A stretch of 64,000 nucleotides of DNA from Marinobacter sp. F4218 (GCF_019443085.1 NZ_JAHZIL010000003.1:1550001-1614000), one strand, 5' to 3'. Counted from the stretch's first letter, positions 46,506-55,386 are shown. The notes: generated by a model not told the origin, from the sequence alone. Program-made: numbers and translations.

Positions 46506-46955
46506 ATGAAAAAACAGGCTCTTGGATTTGCCCTGACGGCGGCACTGGGTTTCAGCACCCCGCTGCTGGCCGCCGGTGCGGCACAGAACATTCACGTCTA
46601 CAAGTCGCCCACCTGTGGCTGCTGCAAGGATTGGGTCAATCATCTGGAAGCCAACGGCTTCGAGGTAGAGGTCACGGAGACCCAGAACCTGAACCCGGTC
46701 AAAATCGACGCTGGACTAACGCCCGCTCTCGCCAGCTGCCACACCGCCTTCGTGGGTGACTACGTCATCGAGGGGCACGTGCCGGCTGACGACATCCATC
46801 GCCTGATTGCCGAGGCACCGCAGGCCAAGGGCCTGAGCGTACCGGGCATGCCGATGGGTTCTCCGGGCATGGAAATGGGGGACCGCAAGGACCACTACCA
46901 GGTCCTCATGTTCAACGACAAGGGCCAGACCCGGGTCTTCTCGGAATACAACTAA
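46506..46955 (+). CDS. Periplasmic DUF411 metal-binding protein
   Basis: A 149-residue DUF411 protein, often found in copper/silver resistance loci. Start ATG 46506 (MKKQALGFALTAALGFSTPL) with GAGG at a good distance; an in-frame ATG six codons upstream lacks one. Signal peptide cut near AAGAA. Thioredoxin-like core has SPTCGCCKDWVNHLEANGFE (CGCC) and LASCHTAFVGDYVIEGHVPA. The C-terminus is Met-rich (GMPMGSPGMEMG), another metal-ligand feature. It likely chaperones Cu+ in the periplasm. Confidence 0.85.
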   Translation: MKKQALGFALTAALGFSTPLLAAGAAQNIHVYKSPTCGCCKDWVNHLEANGFEVEVTETQNLNPVKIDAGLTPALASCHTAFVGDYVIEGHVPADDIHRLIAEAPQAKGLSVPGMPMGSPGMEMGDRKDHYQVLMFNDKGQTRVFSEYN

Positions 46956-46962
46956 GGGAAGG

Positions 46963-46991
46963 AAAACCGGGGCCAGTGGTATGGCCCCGGT
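46963..46991 (-). terminator. Intrinsic terminator for the His-rich repeat gene
   Basis: ACCGGGGCCA (46966-46975) and TGGCCCCGGT (46982-46991) make a perfect 10-bp stem with a 6-nt loop; on the minus strand it is followed by TTTT. It lies 13 nt after the stop of the 363-residue His-rich protein gene, and just after the DUF411 stop on the opposite strand. Confidence 0.75.
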
Positions 46992-47003
46992 GATTCGACT
47001 CTA

Positions 47004-48095
47004 TCAGTAGAGGTAAGGCGCCAGCGCCAGTTCCAACCGGGCCTGGGCGGCGTAAAGGTTGGAAGCCGGAACGACCGGTTTTTCCGGTGGAACGGCGGTC
47101 GGCCAGGCGGTCTGCAGTTCATCCAGTGCCTTGCCGGCGTCACGCCAGGCTTCCTTGTTCTGCTTCTTGAGTACCTTCTGGTGGCTGTTCAGGTAGTCCC
47201 GGGCAGCCAACACAAAGCCCCGGCCATCCTGGTACTCGTGTACCGCCACAAAGCGGTCGCCATCCAGCGCTTCTTCATACTCCAGCGCCGCCTGCTTGGT
47301 CAGTGACAGGACCACCTTGGAGACGCTGGCCGCGTCGAGGCCTTTGCTGCCATCTGCGGCATTCACGGCCTGCTCGGTGGCAACCCAGGCAGCCTGGAAC
47401 TCCTTGTTGATATCGCCCCAGTTCTCAACGCTTCCTGCTTTTTCGGCCAGTTTTTGCAGGCGTTCGCCCAGTTCGTTCTGACCACGATGCTCAAGACCTT
47501 CCTCAACCATCGGGTAGACCTCAACCCAGGGGTGGGTCAGGTGCGGACGGCCCTCGGCCGCTTCACCAGATTTAATCAGCTCGCGCGCGGCCAGCATGTG
47601 GCCCTGCATCATCTGGAGCATGGCAACGTAGGCGCCGTCGGAGTCAACGGCGGACACGGCACTGCCACTTTCACCACCTTCGCCACCTTCTCCGCCTTCG
47701 CCGCCTTCACCACCGGCAGCAAAGTAACTGAATGCGGCACCGGCTTCGCCGCCATGGCTTTCGCCACCTTCTCCACCGTGGCCCTCGCCACCTTCACCAC
47801 CGTGGCCCTCGCCACCTTCACCACCGTGGTGTTCTCCGCGTTCTCCACCGTGGTTCTCACCACCTTCTCCACCGTGGCTCTCGCCGCCTTCACCACCATG
47901 ATGTTCGCCGCGCTCACCGCCATGATGCTCACCGCTTTCGCCGCCGTGATGTTCACCACCCTCGCCGCCGTGCGAGCCGGATGTCATCATCTCGTCGTGA
48001 TGGTCTCTTTGCTGCTCATCGGCCACGGCGCCGGAACTGGCCAGCAAGGTTGCCATGCCGATCCCGGTCCAGAGTTTGAGGTTTTGGTTTTTCAT
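47004..48095 (-). CDS. Exported His/Gly/Glu octarepeat protein, probable periplasmic metal-binding protein
   Basis: A 363-residue protein. Signal peptide about residues 1-25 (cut near SSGAVA), then residues 39-118 are ten near-exact octapeptide repeats of the form GE-x-H-G-G-E-x (x is H, S, N or G), followed by several GGE tripeptides and a ~200-residue helical C-terminal domain with no recognised family. The repeats give about 15 His and 25 Glu/Asp ligands in 80 residues, suiting zinc or copper chelation. It converges on the DUF411 gene and faces a PKHD hydroxylase gene across a shared intergenic region. Confidence 0.75.
   Translation of the reverse strand: MKNQNLKLWTGIGMATLLASSGAVADEQQRDHHDEMMTSGSHGGEGGEHHGGESGEHHGGERGEHHGGEGGESHGGEGGENHGGERGEHHGGEGGEGHGGEGGEGHGGEGGESHGGEAGAAFSYFAAGGEGGEGGEGGEGGESGSAVSAVDSDGAYVAMLQMMQGHMLAARELIKSGEAAEGRPHLTHPWVEVYPMVEEGLEHRGQNELGERLQKLAEKAGSVENWGDINKEFQAAWVATEQAVNAADGSKGLDAASVSKVVLSLTKQAALEYEEALDGDRFVAVHEYQDGRGFVLAARDYLNSHQKVLKKQNKEAWRDAGKALDELQTAWPTAVPPEKPVVPASNLYAAQARLELALAPYLY
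47742..47981 (-). repeat. Ten tandem 24-nt repeats encoding the octapeptide HGGE repeats
   Basis: The 240-nt block encodes residues 39-118 of the His-rich protein as ten 24-nt units. Units vary mainly at codon 3 and codon 8. This periodicity is coding, not CRISPR: the repeats abut with no unique spacers. Confidence 0.9.
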
Positions 48096-48228
48096 TAGGA
48101 TCTCCTTAACAAGGCCGCCGCCCGGGACACACCGAGAGCGGGAAGATTGATGGCTGATTCATGGTGGTGCATGATGATTCAATTAGAGCGCTGATTGCAA
48201 ATTATTCGTATTACCAATTGGAGACACC
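48096..48228. promoter_or_regulatory. Divergent spacer between the His-rich and PKHD genes
   Basis: 133 nt with AGGATCTCC (the minus-strand Shine-Dalgarno GGAGATCCT) just before the His-rich gene start, and an AT-rich stretch around 48190-48225 just upstream of the PKHD gene. No operator of known type was recognised. Confidence 0.3.
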
Positions 48229-48903
48229 ATGATTCTGTGTATCGGAGAGATACTGGCCCCCGAACAACTGGAGCGCGTGCGCTCTGCTCTGGACAGCGGC
48301 AGTTTCGAAGACGGTCGGAAGACGGCCGGCTGGCACGCCCGCCTGGTCAAGAACAACGAACAGATGCAAGTGGCGGACGAGGCTGCCCAGGCCCTACGGA
48401 CCGAGGTGGAGATGGCCCTGACGGGGCATCCAGTGTTCCAGATGGCGGTACGCCCGGCAAAAATGACGCCCATCCTGTTCAGTCGCTATCGGGACGGCAT
48501 GACCTATGGCAATCATGTCGATGATCCGGTGATGGGTCGGGGCCCCGGCCGGCTGCGCACCGACATCTCCTTCACCCTGTTTCTGGATGACCCCGACAGC
48601 TACGACGGCGGCGAACTGGTCACCGACACCACCGCCGGCGAACAGTCCTACAAGCTGCCCGCAGGCTCCGTGGTGATCTACCCTTCCTCCACCCTGCACC
48701 GCGTCGATCCGGTCACCCGGGGCCAGCGCCGTGTTGCTATCGGCTGGATCCAGAGCACCATTCGTGATCCGGCCCAGCGGGAAGTCCTGTTCGATCTGGA
48801 CACCGCCCGACGCCAGCTTTTCGACCGCGAGGGCAAAACCGCCGAATTCGACCTGCTCACCAAGTCGCTGGCCAATCTCCAGCGGTTCTGGGCTGAGGTC
48901 TAG
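48229..48903 (+). CDS. PKHD-type Fe(II)/2-oxoglutarate dioxygenase (PiuC/YbiX-like)
   Basis: A 224-residue prolyl-4-hydroxylase-type oxygenase. The Fe-binding HxD lies in YGNHVDDPVM and the distal His in STLHRVDPVTRGQRR; the Arg after it (RGQRR) would bind 2-oxoglutarate. Starts MILCIGEILAPEQLERV. Such genes often sit beside TonB receptors for siderophores; none is nearby here. Ribosome binding site TTGGAGA precedes the ATG. Confidence 0.9.
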   Translation: MILCIGEILAPEQLERVRSALDSGSFEDGRKTAGWHARLVKNNEQMQVADEAAQALRTEVEMALTGHPVFQMAVRPAKMTPILFSRYRDGMTYGNHVDDPVMGRGPGRLRTDISFTLFLDDPDSYDGGELVTDTTAGEQSYKLPAGSVVIYPSSTLHRVDPVTRGQRRVAIGWIQSTIRDPAQREVLFDLDTARRQLFDREGKTAEFDLLTKSLANLQRFWAEV

Positions 48904-48920
48904 TTTGGGAAGTCCGCTAT

Positions 48921-48949
48921 CTGACGCATGAGCCCATAACCGTTATACT
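48921..48949 (+). promoter_or_regulatory. Candidate sigma-70 promoter for rnb
   Basis: CTGACG (48921-48926) and TATACT (48944-48949) are separated by exactly 17 nt and lie 37 nt upstream of the rnb start. Matches to consensus are 4/6 and 5/6. Confidence 0.5.
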
Positions 48950-48985
48950 CCGCCCAACATTCATTTTTACCAGCCAGGTTCATTC

Positions 48986-50974
48986 ATGCTCAATGCCGAC
49001 GCTCTCAGCCAGTTGCGCCAGCTGAAATCCGACATCGAAGAAAATAAGGTGGTCTATCCGGGCACCGTCAAAGCCACCAACGGTCGATTCGGGTTTGTCG
49101 CCCTGGACGAAGGACGGGATGTATTCCTGCCCCCCGAAGAGATGCAGAAAGTCCTGCCCGGCGACCGGGTGAACGTGACCGAACAGGAAGTCGAAAAAGG
49201 CAAGACCCAGGGTGTGGTGGAGGAACTGCTGGAATCCCGGCTGACTACCTTTGTCGGCCGATACCTGGTGAAGGGCAAGGGCCATTTCGTGGTGCCGGAA
49301 ACACCGGGGATCAACCGCTGGATTTTCATTCCGCCGAAAGAGCGTATGAACGCCGAGCCGGACGATTACATCTACTGCAAGATCCACAAGCATCCGATCA
49401 AGGACGGCAAGGGCCAGGCGCGGATACTGAGGGTGATCGGGAAGGCCGGCGAACCGGGCATCGAACGTTCTCTGACCCTGGCAACCTTCGATCTGACGGA
49501 CGCCTGGCCGGAAAAGGTTCAGGCCCAGGCTGACAGCCTGAATGAAGAGGCCATTGAGGCGCGGGAAGCTGACCGCCAGGATCGCACCACGCAACCCTAT
49601 GTCACCATCGACAGCCCGGGCACCCAGGACATGGACGATGCCTTGCTGGCCGAACCCAATGCCACCGGCTGGACCCTGTCCATCGCCATTGCGGACCCGA
49701 CCTCACTCATCGAACCCGGCAGCCCGGCGGAGCAGGAAGCCTTCAAACGCGCCACCGCCATCTATTTTCCGGGTGAGCCGCTGCCCATGCTCCCGGACAG
49801 CCTCAGCACCCGTCTGTGCTCGCTGATGCCCGAGGTTAAGCGCCTGGCACTGGTTTGTGATCTTCAGGTCAACAACGACGGCAGCCTGGGTGACTACAGT
49901 TTCCATCAGGCGGTTATCCGGTCCCAGCGCAAACTGAGCTACGATCTGGTGTCCAATCTGATCGAAGGCCGCGAAGACGAGGACATCAAGGCGCTGCCCG
50001 ACGCCGTGGCCAACAGCCTGGATCAGCTGCATCAGGTAGCGACTGCCCTGCGTAAATGGCGCAGCGAGCATGCCCTGCTCAGCGGCGACCGGCCCGAGTT
50101 CCGTCTGCGTCTGGATGAAAACAAGCGCATCCGCCAGATCGAACCGTCGGTCCAGAACGAGGCCCATCGCCTGGTCGAGGAATGCATGGTGGCCGCCAAC
50201 CGCTGCGCGGCGGATTTCCTGACCCGTCAGGCCTCTGGCCTGTTCATCCAGCATCCGGGGCTGCGGGACGACCGGATCGACAATATCCGCGCCCTGCTGG
50301 AAAGCCATGCCCCGCACCTGTCCGACGTGGACGCCAACAGCGCGGACGGGTTCCGCCAGTTGATGAAACACACCGAGCAGCTCGAAGCCGAGGTGCCGGT
50401 CAAGGCGATCATCTCCCGCCAGCTCGCCCGCGCCGAGCTTGGCTTCAAGGCCGGCCCTCACCAGGGTATGGGCCTGGACGCCTACACTACCTTCACCTCG
50501 CCACTCCGGAAGTTTTCGGATTTCTACGTGCATCGTCTGATCAAGTCTGCGCTCTGGGATACCCCGATGACAGCGCTTACCGAGGACCAGCTGGAGAGCC
50601 TGCAGCAGGCCCAGATCCGTGCCCGCCAGGCGGCCAACAGCCTGGAAGCCTGGCTGAAAAGCGACTTCGCCAGGACCCTCGGCGACGAGACCCTGAACGG
50701 CATCATCAGCCGCACGGTTCCGGCCGGTTTCTTCGTTCGCCTGGACGCCAACGGCCTGGAGGGCTTTGTCAGCTGCAAGGACCTGGATGGCAAATACGGC
50801 TTCGACCCGGTGACCCTGCGCCTCATTCACAACAAGAACGGTCGCATCTTCCAGATCGAGCAGTCGGTAAAAGTCCGTTTTGCGGGGGTGGACGAAGAGC
50901 GCCGCCAGATCAACTTCGAGCTGGTGGAGGCCGAGGAAATCCAGGCCACCGGCAAACCCGCCAGCACCGGTTGA
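48986..50974 (+). CDS. rnb: Exoribonuclease II
   Basis: A 662-residue RNB-family 3'-5' exoribonuclease. N-terminal cold-shock-like OB folds (GTVKATNGRFGFVALDEG), the catalytic RNB core with DSPGTQDMDDALL near residue 210-222, and a C-terminal S1 domain (GFFVRLDANGLEGFV) are in the usual order. Length suits RNase II (about 644) rather than RNase R (about 800). It degrades single-stranded RNA ends during mRNA turnover. Confidence 0.9.
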   Translation: MLNADALSQLRQLKSDIEENKVVYPGTVKATNGRFGFVALDEGRDVFLPPEEMQKVLPGDRVNVTEQEVEKGKTQGVVEELLESRLTTFVGRYLVKGKGHFVVPETPGINRWIFIPPKERMNAEPDDYIYCKIHKHPIKDGKGQARILRVIGKAGEPGIERSLTLATFDLTDAWPEKVQAQADSLNEEAIEAREADRQDRTTQPYVTIDSPGTQDMDDALLAEPNATGWTLSIAIADPTSLIEPGSPAEQEAFKRATAIYFPGEPLPMLPDSLSTRLCSLMPEVKRLALVCDLQVNNDGSLGDYSFHQAVIRSQRKLSYDLVSNLIEGREDEDIKALPDAVANSLDQLHQVATALRKWRSEHALLSGDRPEFRLRLDENKRIRQIEPSVQNEAHRLVEECMVAANRCAADFLTRQASGLFIQHPGLRDDRIDNIRALLESHAPHLSDVDANSADGFRQLMKHTEQLEAEVPVKAIISRQLARAELGFKAGPHQGMGLDAYTTFTSPLRKFSDFYVHRLIKSALWDTPMTALTEDQLESLQQAQIRARQAANSLEAWLKSDFARTLGDETLNGIISRTVPAGFFVRLDANGLEGFVSCKDLDGKYGFDPVTLRLIHNKNGRIFQIEQSVKVRFAGVDEERRQINFELVEAEEIQATGKPASTG

Positions 50975-51034
50975 AAAACCGTCAGGGCAGGCGCATCGTA
51001 ATCACAGGAGAACATTCCTTGATGGAGGTGCGCC

Positions 51035-51244
51035 ATGCCCATCACGCCTGACGAATTTCTGAAGAAGTACGGTTTCGACACGGACGAAGAAGAACGGGAC
51101 CACAGCCTGCGGCACAACGCCATGGAGCACGCCAGGCACCTGCGCCGACCCCACGCCGGCACGCCCCACGACTGGGAGGAATGGGAACGCTACAAGCGCG
51201 AGCACCCGGACGAAGTGGAGGAGGACGACGACACCAGGGAATGA
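51035..51244 (+). CDS. Small charged conserved-looking hypothetical protein
   Basis: A 69-residue acidic/His-rich soluble protein, ending EHPDEVEEDDDTRE. GGAGGTG precedes the ATG at a good distance, so it is probably translated. No function or family recognised. It lies 60 nt after rnb and converges on the acyltransferase gene with an 18-nt gap. Confidence 0.6.
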   Translation: MPITPDEFLKKYGFDTDEEERDHSLRHNAMEHARHLRRPHAGTPHDWEEWERYKREHPDEVEEDDDTRE

Positions 51245-51262
51245 GCCGCCCTTCCGCTGGCG

Positions 51263-52153
51263 TTAGCCCAGCATCCGCTCCAGGCGCTCGTCCTTGGCCC
51301 GCCACTGATCGGCCAGCCAGTCCTTTACGTTCTTGCGATGTTCCGCGTCCGTTGAATAGTCCCGCCCCTTGAGGTGCTCCGGGATCTCGACGGTGTGAAT
51401 CTCCACCTTGATTTCCTTCACCCGCCCGCAGATGAAGTCCCAGAACGTCGGTGCGCCACCGGGGTAGGCGATGGTGACATCGACCAGGGTCTGGATGGAA
51501 TCACCCATGGCATCCAGCACAAACGCCACGCCACCGGCCTTCGGTGTGAGCAAATGGGTGTAGGGAGATTTCTGCTTGTCGTGCTTGGCCTGGGTGAAAC
51601 GGGTGCCTTCGACAAAGTTCATGACGCTCACCGGCGTGTAGCGGAATTTCTCGCAGGCAATCCGAGTGGCCTTGAGGTCCTCGCCACGCTTTTCCGGATG
51701 CTTAATCAGATACTCCCGGGTGTAGCGTTTCATGAACGGGAAATCCAGCCCCCACCAGGCCAGACCGATCACCGGCACCCAGATCAGCTGTTGCTTCAGG
51801 AAAAACTTCAGGAACGGCGCCCGGCGATTGAACACCCGCTGCATCGCCAGGATATCCACCCAGCTCTGATGGTTACTGAGCACCAGATACCAGCTTTCCC
51901 GTTTCAGGTGCTCGGCCCCTTTCACGTCCCACTTGGTGCCGTGAGTCAGTTTCATCCAGCCGACATTGCAGGCCACCCAGGCCTCGGCAATGGCAATGAT
52001 CACCCGGGTGCAGAACACCCGAAAGCCCTTGTTCGGAACAGCCAGCTTAAGGAGCGCCGGAATGTACAGCAGAATGCACCAGAACAGGGTGTTGATGCCG
52101 AGCAGGATGGAATTGAGTACGCCGATTACGGGAGCGGGGAGGAAGCTGAGCAT
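51263..52153 (-). CDS. 1-acyl-sn-glycerol-3-phosphate acyltransferase family protein (YihG-like)
   Basis: A 296-residue membrane-associated acyltransferase. N-terminal hydrophobic segment (about 8-35) precedes the HX4D motif LSNHQSWVD (His95, Asp100) and the FVEGTRFT phosphate-binding motif about 75 residues later. Such proteins acylate lysophospholipids; YihG in E. coli is a paralogue of PlsC. The start is preceded by an unremarkable ribosome binding site. Transcribed divergently from the PhaC-like gene. Confidence 0.9.
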   Translation of the reverse strand: MLSFLPAPVIGVLNSILLGINTLFWCILLYIPALLKLAVPNKGFRVFCTRVIIAIAEAWVACNVGWMKLTHGTKWDVKGAEHLKRESWYLVLSNHQSWVDILAMQRVFNRRAPFLKFFLKQQLIWVPVIGLAWWGLDFPFMKRYTREYLIKHPEKRGEDLKATRIACEKFRYTPVSVMNFVEGTRFTQAKHDKQKSPYTHLLTPKAGGVAFVLDAMGDSIQTLVDVTIAYPGGAPTFWDFICGRVKEIKVEIHTVEIPEHLKGRDYSTDAEHRKNVKDWLADQWRAKDERLERMLG

Positions 52154-52340
52154 GCGATTCCTGTTGTGATTGTTTTACCGAAATGGGAGGCAATGATAGC
52201 AACCGCCGAACCACTTGGGCAGTGGCCGAAAGTGACCTCTTTGCCAACCCGGTTGGACGGTTCTGCCATAGCCGGATTCCGCCCCATGGCTTATTGTTGC
52301 CCCAACTTCCCGTTCGTCATAAATACCGGGCCTGAAATCT

Positions 52341-53522
52341 ATGGACACGCCAATGCCTAACCTTCTCAAATCCGTCGCCGACCGGGCATCGGGACTGAGC
52401 CGAAAGACCGCGCTTTACGCTGGCAATGCCTTCGACCGGGTCTTTCGCGCGGCCAGTCTCGTTCAGGCCGGACAGACCCCGTTCGAGACCCTGTACAGCG
52501 ACGGTCTGGTCAGCCTGCGCTATTACCCGCCGCTGGCCGAAGATTTCATCGAACTGGACGACACCGTGATTCCGGTCGAACGCCAGACCTACCGCACGCC
52601 GATCGTCATCATCCCGCCGCTGGCGGTGAACATGCTCATCTACGACCTGTTCCCACAGCGCAGCCTGGTCCGCTTCCTGCGCGCCAAAGGCTTCGAGGTC
52701 TATCTCATCGACTGGGGCGTACCGACCCGGGCCCACAGCCATTACAACCTGCACACCTACGTGGCTGAACTGCTGCCGGCCTATCTGAACCGGGTTCGTG
52801 AACACAGTGGCGAGCAGGAGCTGTCCCTGCACGGCTGGAGCCTCGGCGGCATGTTCACCCTGTTCTACTCCGCCCTGAGCAACGACCAGCACGTGCGTAA
52901 CGCCATCGTGCTCGGGTCTCCCATCGACAGCCACGCCTCCGGCATCCTCGGGCTGCTCAACCAGCGCATGGCCGACGTCGCCGAGTTCGTCCGCAACCGG
53001 ACCGGCTTCCGGATCCACAACGTCAAACCCCACTGGTTCCACACCCCCGGCTGGGCCAACACCATTGGCTTCAAACTGACCAACCCCATCGCCAGTGTGA
53101 TGAGCTATTGGGAACTGGTGGTACGCCTGGGCGACCGGGAATTTGTCACCAACCATGCCACCACTTCGGCATTCCTGGACCGGATGGTCGCCTACCCCGG
53201 TGGCATCATCCAGGACACCGTGGTGCGCGTCTGGATCGACAACCAGCTGTCAAAAGGTGACATCCAGATCGGCGACGACATCGCCCGGCTGGAGAATGTG
53301 AACGCCAACTTACTCGCCATCGCCGGCAGTGAGGACACCATGGTAACTCCCGGTGCCGCCGAACGGGTGATGGACCACGTCAGCTCCAAAGACAAAACCT
53401 TTCGGGTGGTTCCCGGCGGTCATATGGGGATTCTGGCGGGCAGCAAGGCGCCCAAGGAAAGCTGGCTGGAACTGGCCGAGTGGCTGGCCGAGCGGTCCGG
53501 CGGGCGCCTGCATCACAGCTAG
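52341..53522 (+). CDS. PhaC-like alpha/beta hydrolase with serine nucleophile
   Basis: A 393-residue protein with the class III/PHA synthase fold: TPIVIIPPLAVNMLIYDL, YLIDWGVPTRAHSHYNL, the nucleophile elbow LHGWSLGGMF (Ser at about 166), Asp in AGSEDTMVTP and terminal His in VPGGHMGILAG. Canonical PHA synthases use Cys in GxCxG; here it is Ser, so a polyester depolymerase, lipase or non-polymerising homologue is more likely than a genuine synthase. The stop shares a CTAG with the convergent HAD gene. Confidence 0.8.
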   Translation: MDTPMPNLLKSVADRASGLSRKTALYAGNAFDRVFRAASLVQAGQTPFETLYSDGLVSLRYYPPLAEDFIELDDTVIPVERQTYRTPIVIIPPLAVNMLIYDLFPQRSLVRFLRAKGFEVYLIDWGVPTRAHSHYNLHTYVAELLPAYLNRVREHSGEQELSLHGWSLGGMFTLFYSALSNDQHVRNAIVLGSPIDSHASGILGLLNQRMADVAEFVRNRTGFRIHNVKPHWFHTPGWANTIGFKLTNPIASVMSYWELVVRLGDREFVTNHATTSAFLDRMVAYPGGIIQDTVVRVWIDNQLSKGDIQIGDDIARLENVNANLLAIAGSEDTMVTPGAAERVMDHVSSKDKTFRVVPGGHMGILAGSKAPKESWLELAEWLAERSGGRLHHS

Positions 53523-54190
53523 AGGGTTTTCAGAGTCTCGGGCAATTCAGACAGCGAACTTATGACAGCCGAGGGCTCAATTCCCCAATCCTCAAACACC
53601 TTCGCTGCATCCCGTTTAACCCAAACGGCCAGCAACCCTGCAGCCCGGGCCCCGATCACGTCCCATGCATTGCTGGACACCAGGCAAAGAGGCTCGTCCC
53701 AGGCCCCGGTCGCCCGACGCGCGTAGGTATAGACGGCCGGATCCGGCTTGAACGTCTTCAGGTCATCCACCGACACCAGCCCCTCGAACTGCTCCAGCAG
53801 GCCATTGTGACCCAGCACTTTCTCCAGCGCCGGGTAACTGCCGTTGGAAAACGCGAACAGCGGATACTGTCCCTTCAGGGCTTGCAGGGCCGGCAAGGAG
53901 TCGTCGAACGCGGGCAGTGATAAATAGGCCGTGAGCAATTCGTTCTCACGCTGCTCCGACAACGCCAGCTTGTGCGTGGCCATGGCAAACCTCAACGCCT
54001 GCCGGGTGCACACACCGAAATCCTCGTAGACCTTCATCAACCCTTTGCGGAAGGAAAACTCCAGCTGTTTCTCCCGCCACAGCGCAGCCACCGCCTCGGC
54101 TTCCTCGCCGGCATCCTGTTTCAGCAAATCCGACATTCCCATGGGATCGACCAGGGTGCCGTACACATCGAAGGCCAGTCGCATCGTCAT
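53519..54190 (-). CDS. Haloacid dehalogenase type II
   Basis: A 223-residue HAD-superfamily enzyme. Nucleophile Asp8 in AFDVYGTLVD, SNGSY motif II, and KPDPAVYTYA motif III with the haloacid dehalogenase cap. Start ATG 54190 (MTMRLAFDV) is preceded by GGGGG; the open frame continues far upstream but without such a site. It hydrolyses 2-haloacids or acts on a related substrate. Divergent from a LysR gene. Confidence 0.88.
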   Translation of the reverse strand: MTMRLAFDVYGTLVDPMGMSDLLKQDAGEEAEAVAALWREKQLEFSFRKGLMKVYEDFGVCTRQALRFAMATHKLALSEQRENELLTAYLSLPAFDDSLPALQALKGQYPLFAFSNGSYPALEKVLGHNGLLEQFEGLVSVDDLKTFKPDPAVYTYARRATGAWDEPLCLVSSNAWDVIGARAAGLLAVWVKRDAAKVFEDWGIEPSAVISSLSELPETLKTL

Positions 54191-54382
54191 CTGAAAATCC
54201 CCCTTTCCAGTTGTGCCCGATGGGTTGGGAGCGGGCCAACCCAAATTTGAACAATCACTCAACTCTAGCAGACCACAAGGCGGTCTGCCGAAGGCATGGG
54301 CATAGGGACCGGGTTTCGCGTGCACGGCGTAATTGGTGGGCTGCCGTTCCCGCACAGAGAAGTCTGGGGTAGACTGCCATTC
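54191..54382. promoter_or_regulatory. Divergent HAD-LysR spacer with two hairpins
   Basis: 192 nt between divergent genes. It contains two perfect stems: GGGTTGG/CCAACCC (54222-54242) and GCAGACC/GGTCTGC (54268-54288). LysR proteins often bind such spacers, but no LysR-box T-N11-A sequence is convincing here. Confidence 0.35.
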
Positions 54383-55294
54383 ATGAACCCCATTGATACA
54401 TTCAACCTCGACATCCGCGCCCTCGGCACCTTCGTCGCCGTGCTCGACGAGGGCAGCGTGTCCCGCGCTGCGGTCAAGCTCGGGGTCAGTCAGTCCGCCG
54501 TCAGCCATACCCTCGACCGTTTGCGACAGGCTCTGGGCGATCCGCTGTTCGTCAAATCCGGGCGCGGCATTACCCCGACCCGCTACGCCCTGCAGGCCGG
54601 ACCACACATCCGTCAGATCCTGGACGACCTGCATTCGCTGGCATCCGGCCCACCGTTTACCCCGGAAACGGCGGAGTTCACCTTCACCATCGCCGCCAAC
54701 GATTACCAGCGAGACCTCCTGCTGCCCCCATTGGCCACGATTCTGCGCCGGGAAGCGCCAGGGATCCGGCTGCAAGTCATTCCGTCCGGCATTCCCAGTG
54801 CCGGCATGCTGCGTAAGGATGTCTGCGACCTGATCATCTCCCCGCACGCGCCGGAAGCGACCGATATCATGCAGCGCGGCCTGATGGCGGACCGCATGGT
54901 GGTGTTCTACGACCCGAACCAGCGGGACGCGCCGCGGGACCTGCCCGACTACCTGAAAGCCGACCACATCGCCCTGCTGTTCGCCACTGGCGAGAAACCC
55001 GGCCTGGAAACCTCACTCACCGCCCGGGGGCTGACCCGGCGCACCGTGGTGACCGTCTCCAATTTCTCCGGACTGCCGGAGTTCCTGCGCGGCACCGATA
55101 TGCTGGCCACGGCACCCGAGCTGATGAGCAAACACTTACTCCGGGAATTTGCCTGGACGCCCCTGCCCTTTGACTTCAAGCCCTTCACACTGCTGATGCT
55201 GTGGCACCGCCGGAACCAGAACGACCCCGCCCACCGCTGGTTGAGAAATCACGTAAACGGCGTGGCGGCGACCCTGAACGGTCTTAACCCATAA
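54383..55294 (+). CDS. LysR family transcriptional regulator
   Basis: A 303-residue LysR protein. Start ATG 54383 (MNPIDTFNLDIRAL) is preferred; the frame is open 29 codons further upstream without a ribosome binding site. N-terminal winged helix RAAVKLGVSQSAVSHTLDRL, C-terminal periplasmic-binding-like effector domain. It diverges from the haloacid dehalogenase gene, which it may control. Target pathway otherwise unknown. Confidence 0.88.
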   Translation: MNPIDTFNLDIRALGTFVAVLDEGSVSRAAVKLGVSQSAVSHTLDRLRQALGDPLFVKSGRGITPTRYALQAGPHIRQILDDLHSLASGPPFTPETAEFTFTIAANDYQRDLLLPPLATILRREAPGIRLQVIPSGIPSAGMLRKDVCDLIISPHAPEATDIMQRGLMADRMVVFYDPNQRDAPRDLPDYLKADHIALLFATGEKPGLETSLTARGLTRRTVVTVSNFSGLPEFLRGTDMLATAPELMSKHLLREFAWTPLPFDFKPFTLLMLWHRRNQNDPAHRWLRNHVNGVAATLNGLNP

Positions 55295-55386
55295 TCAATC
55301 GATATTGTTCATATATCGTATGAAGCCTGCGGCCGTTATCTTTCCAAGCCCACACCTCTAGACTCCTAGCTTACAGTCCGTCGGCA

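Noticed and set aside
47742..47981. CRISPR-like periodicity
   Set aside because: The repeats are 24 nt, directly contiguous, in frame and encode octapeptides; there are no spacers and no cas genes.
47454..48098. 214-residue plus-strand frame opposite the His-rich repeats
   Set aside because: It arises from the 24-nt repeats read in antisense (a Thr/Phe/Ala-rich product) and has no ribosome binding site or known domain.
52341..53522. Class III PHA synthase
   Set aside because: The nucleophile is Ser in GWSLGG rather than Cys, and no phaE-type partner gene is adjacent.
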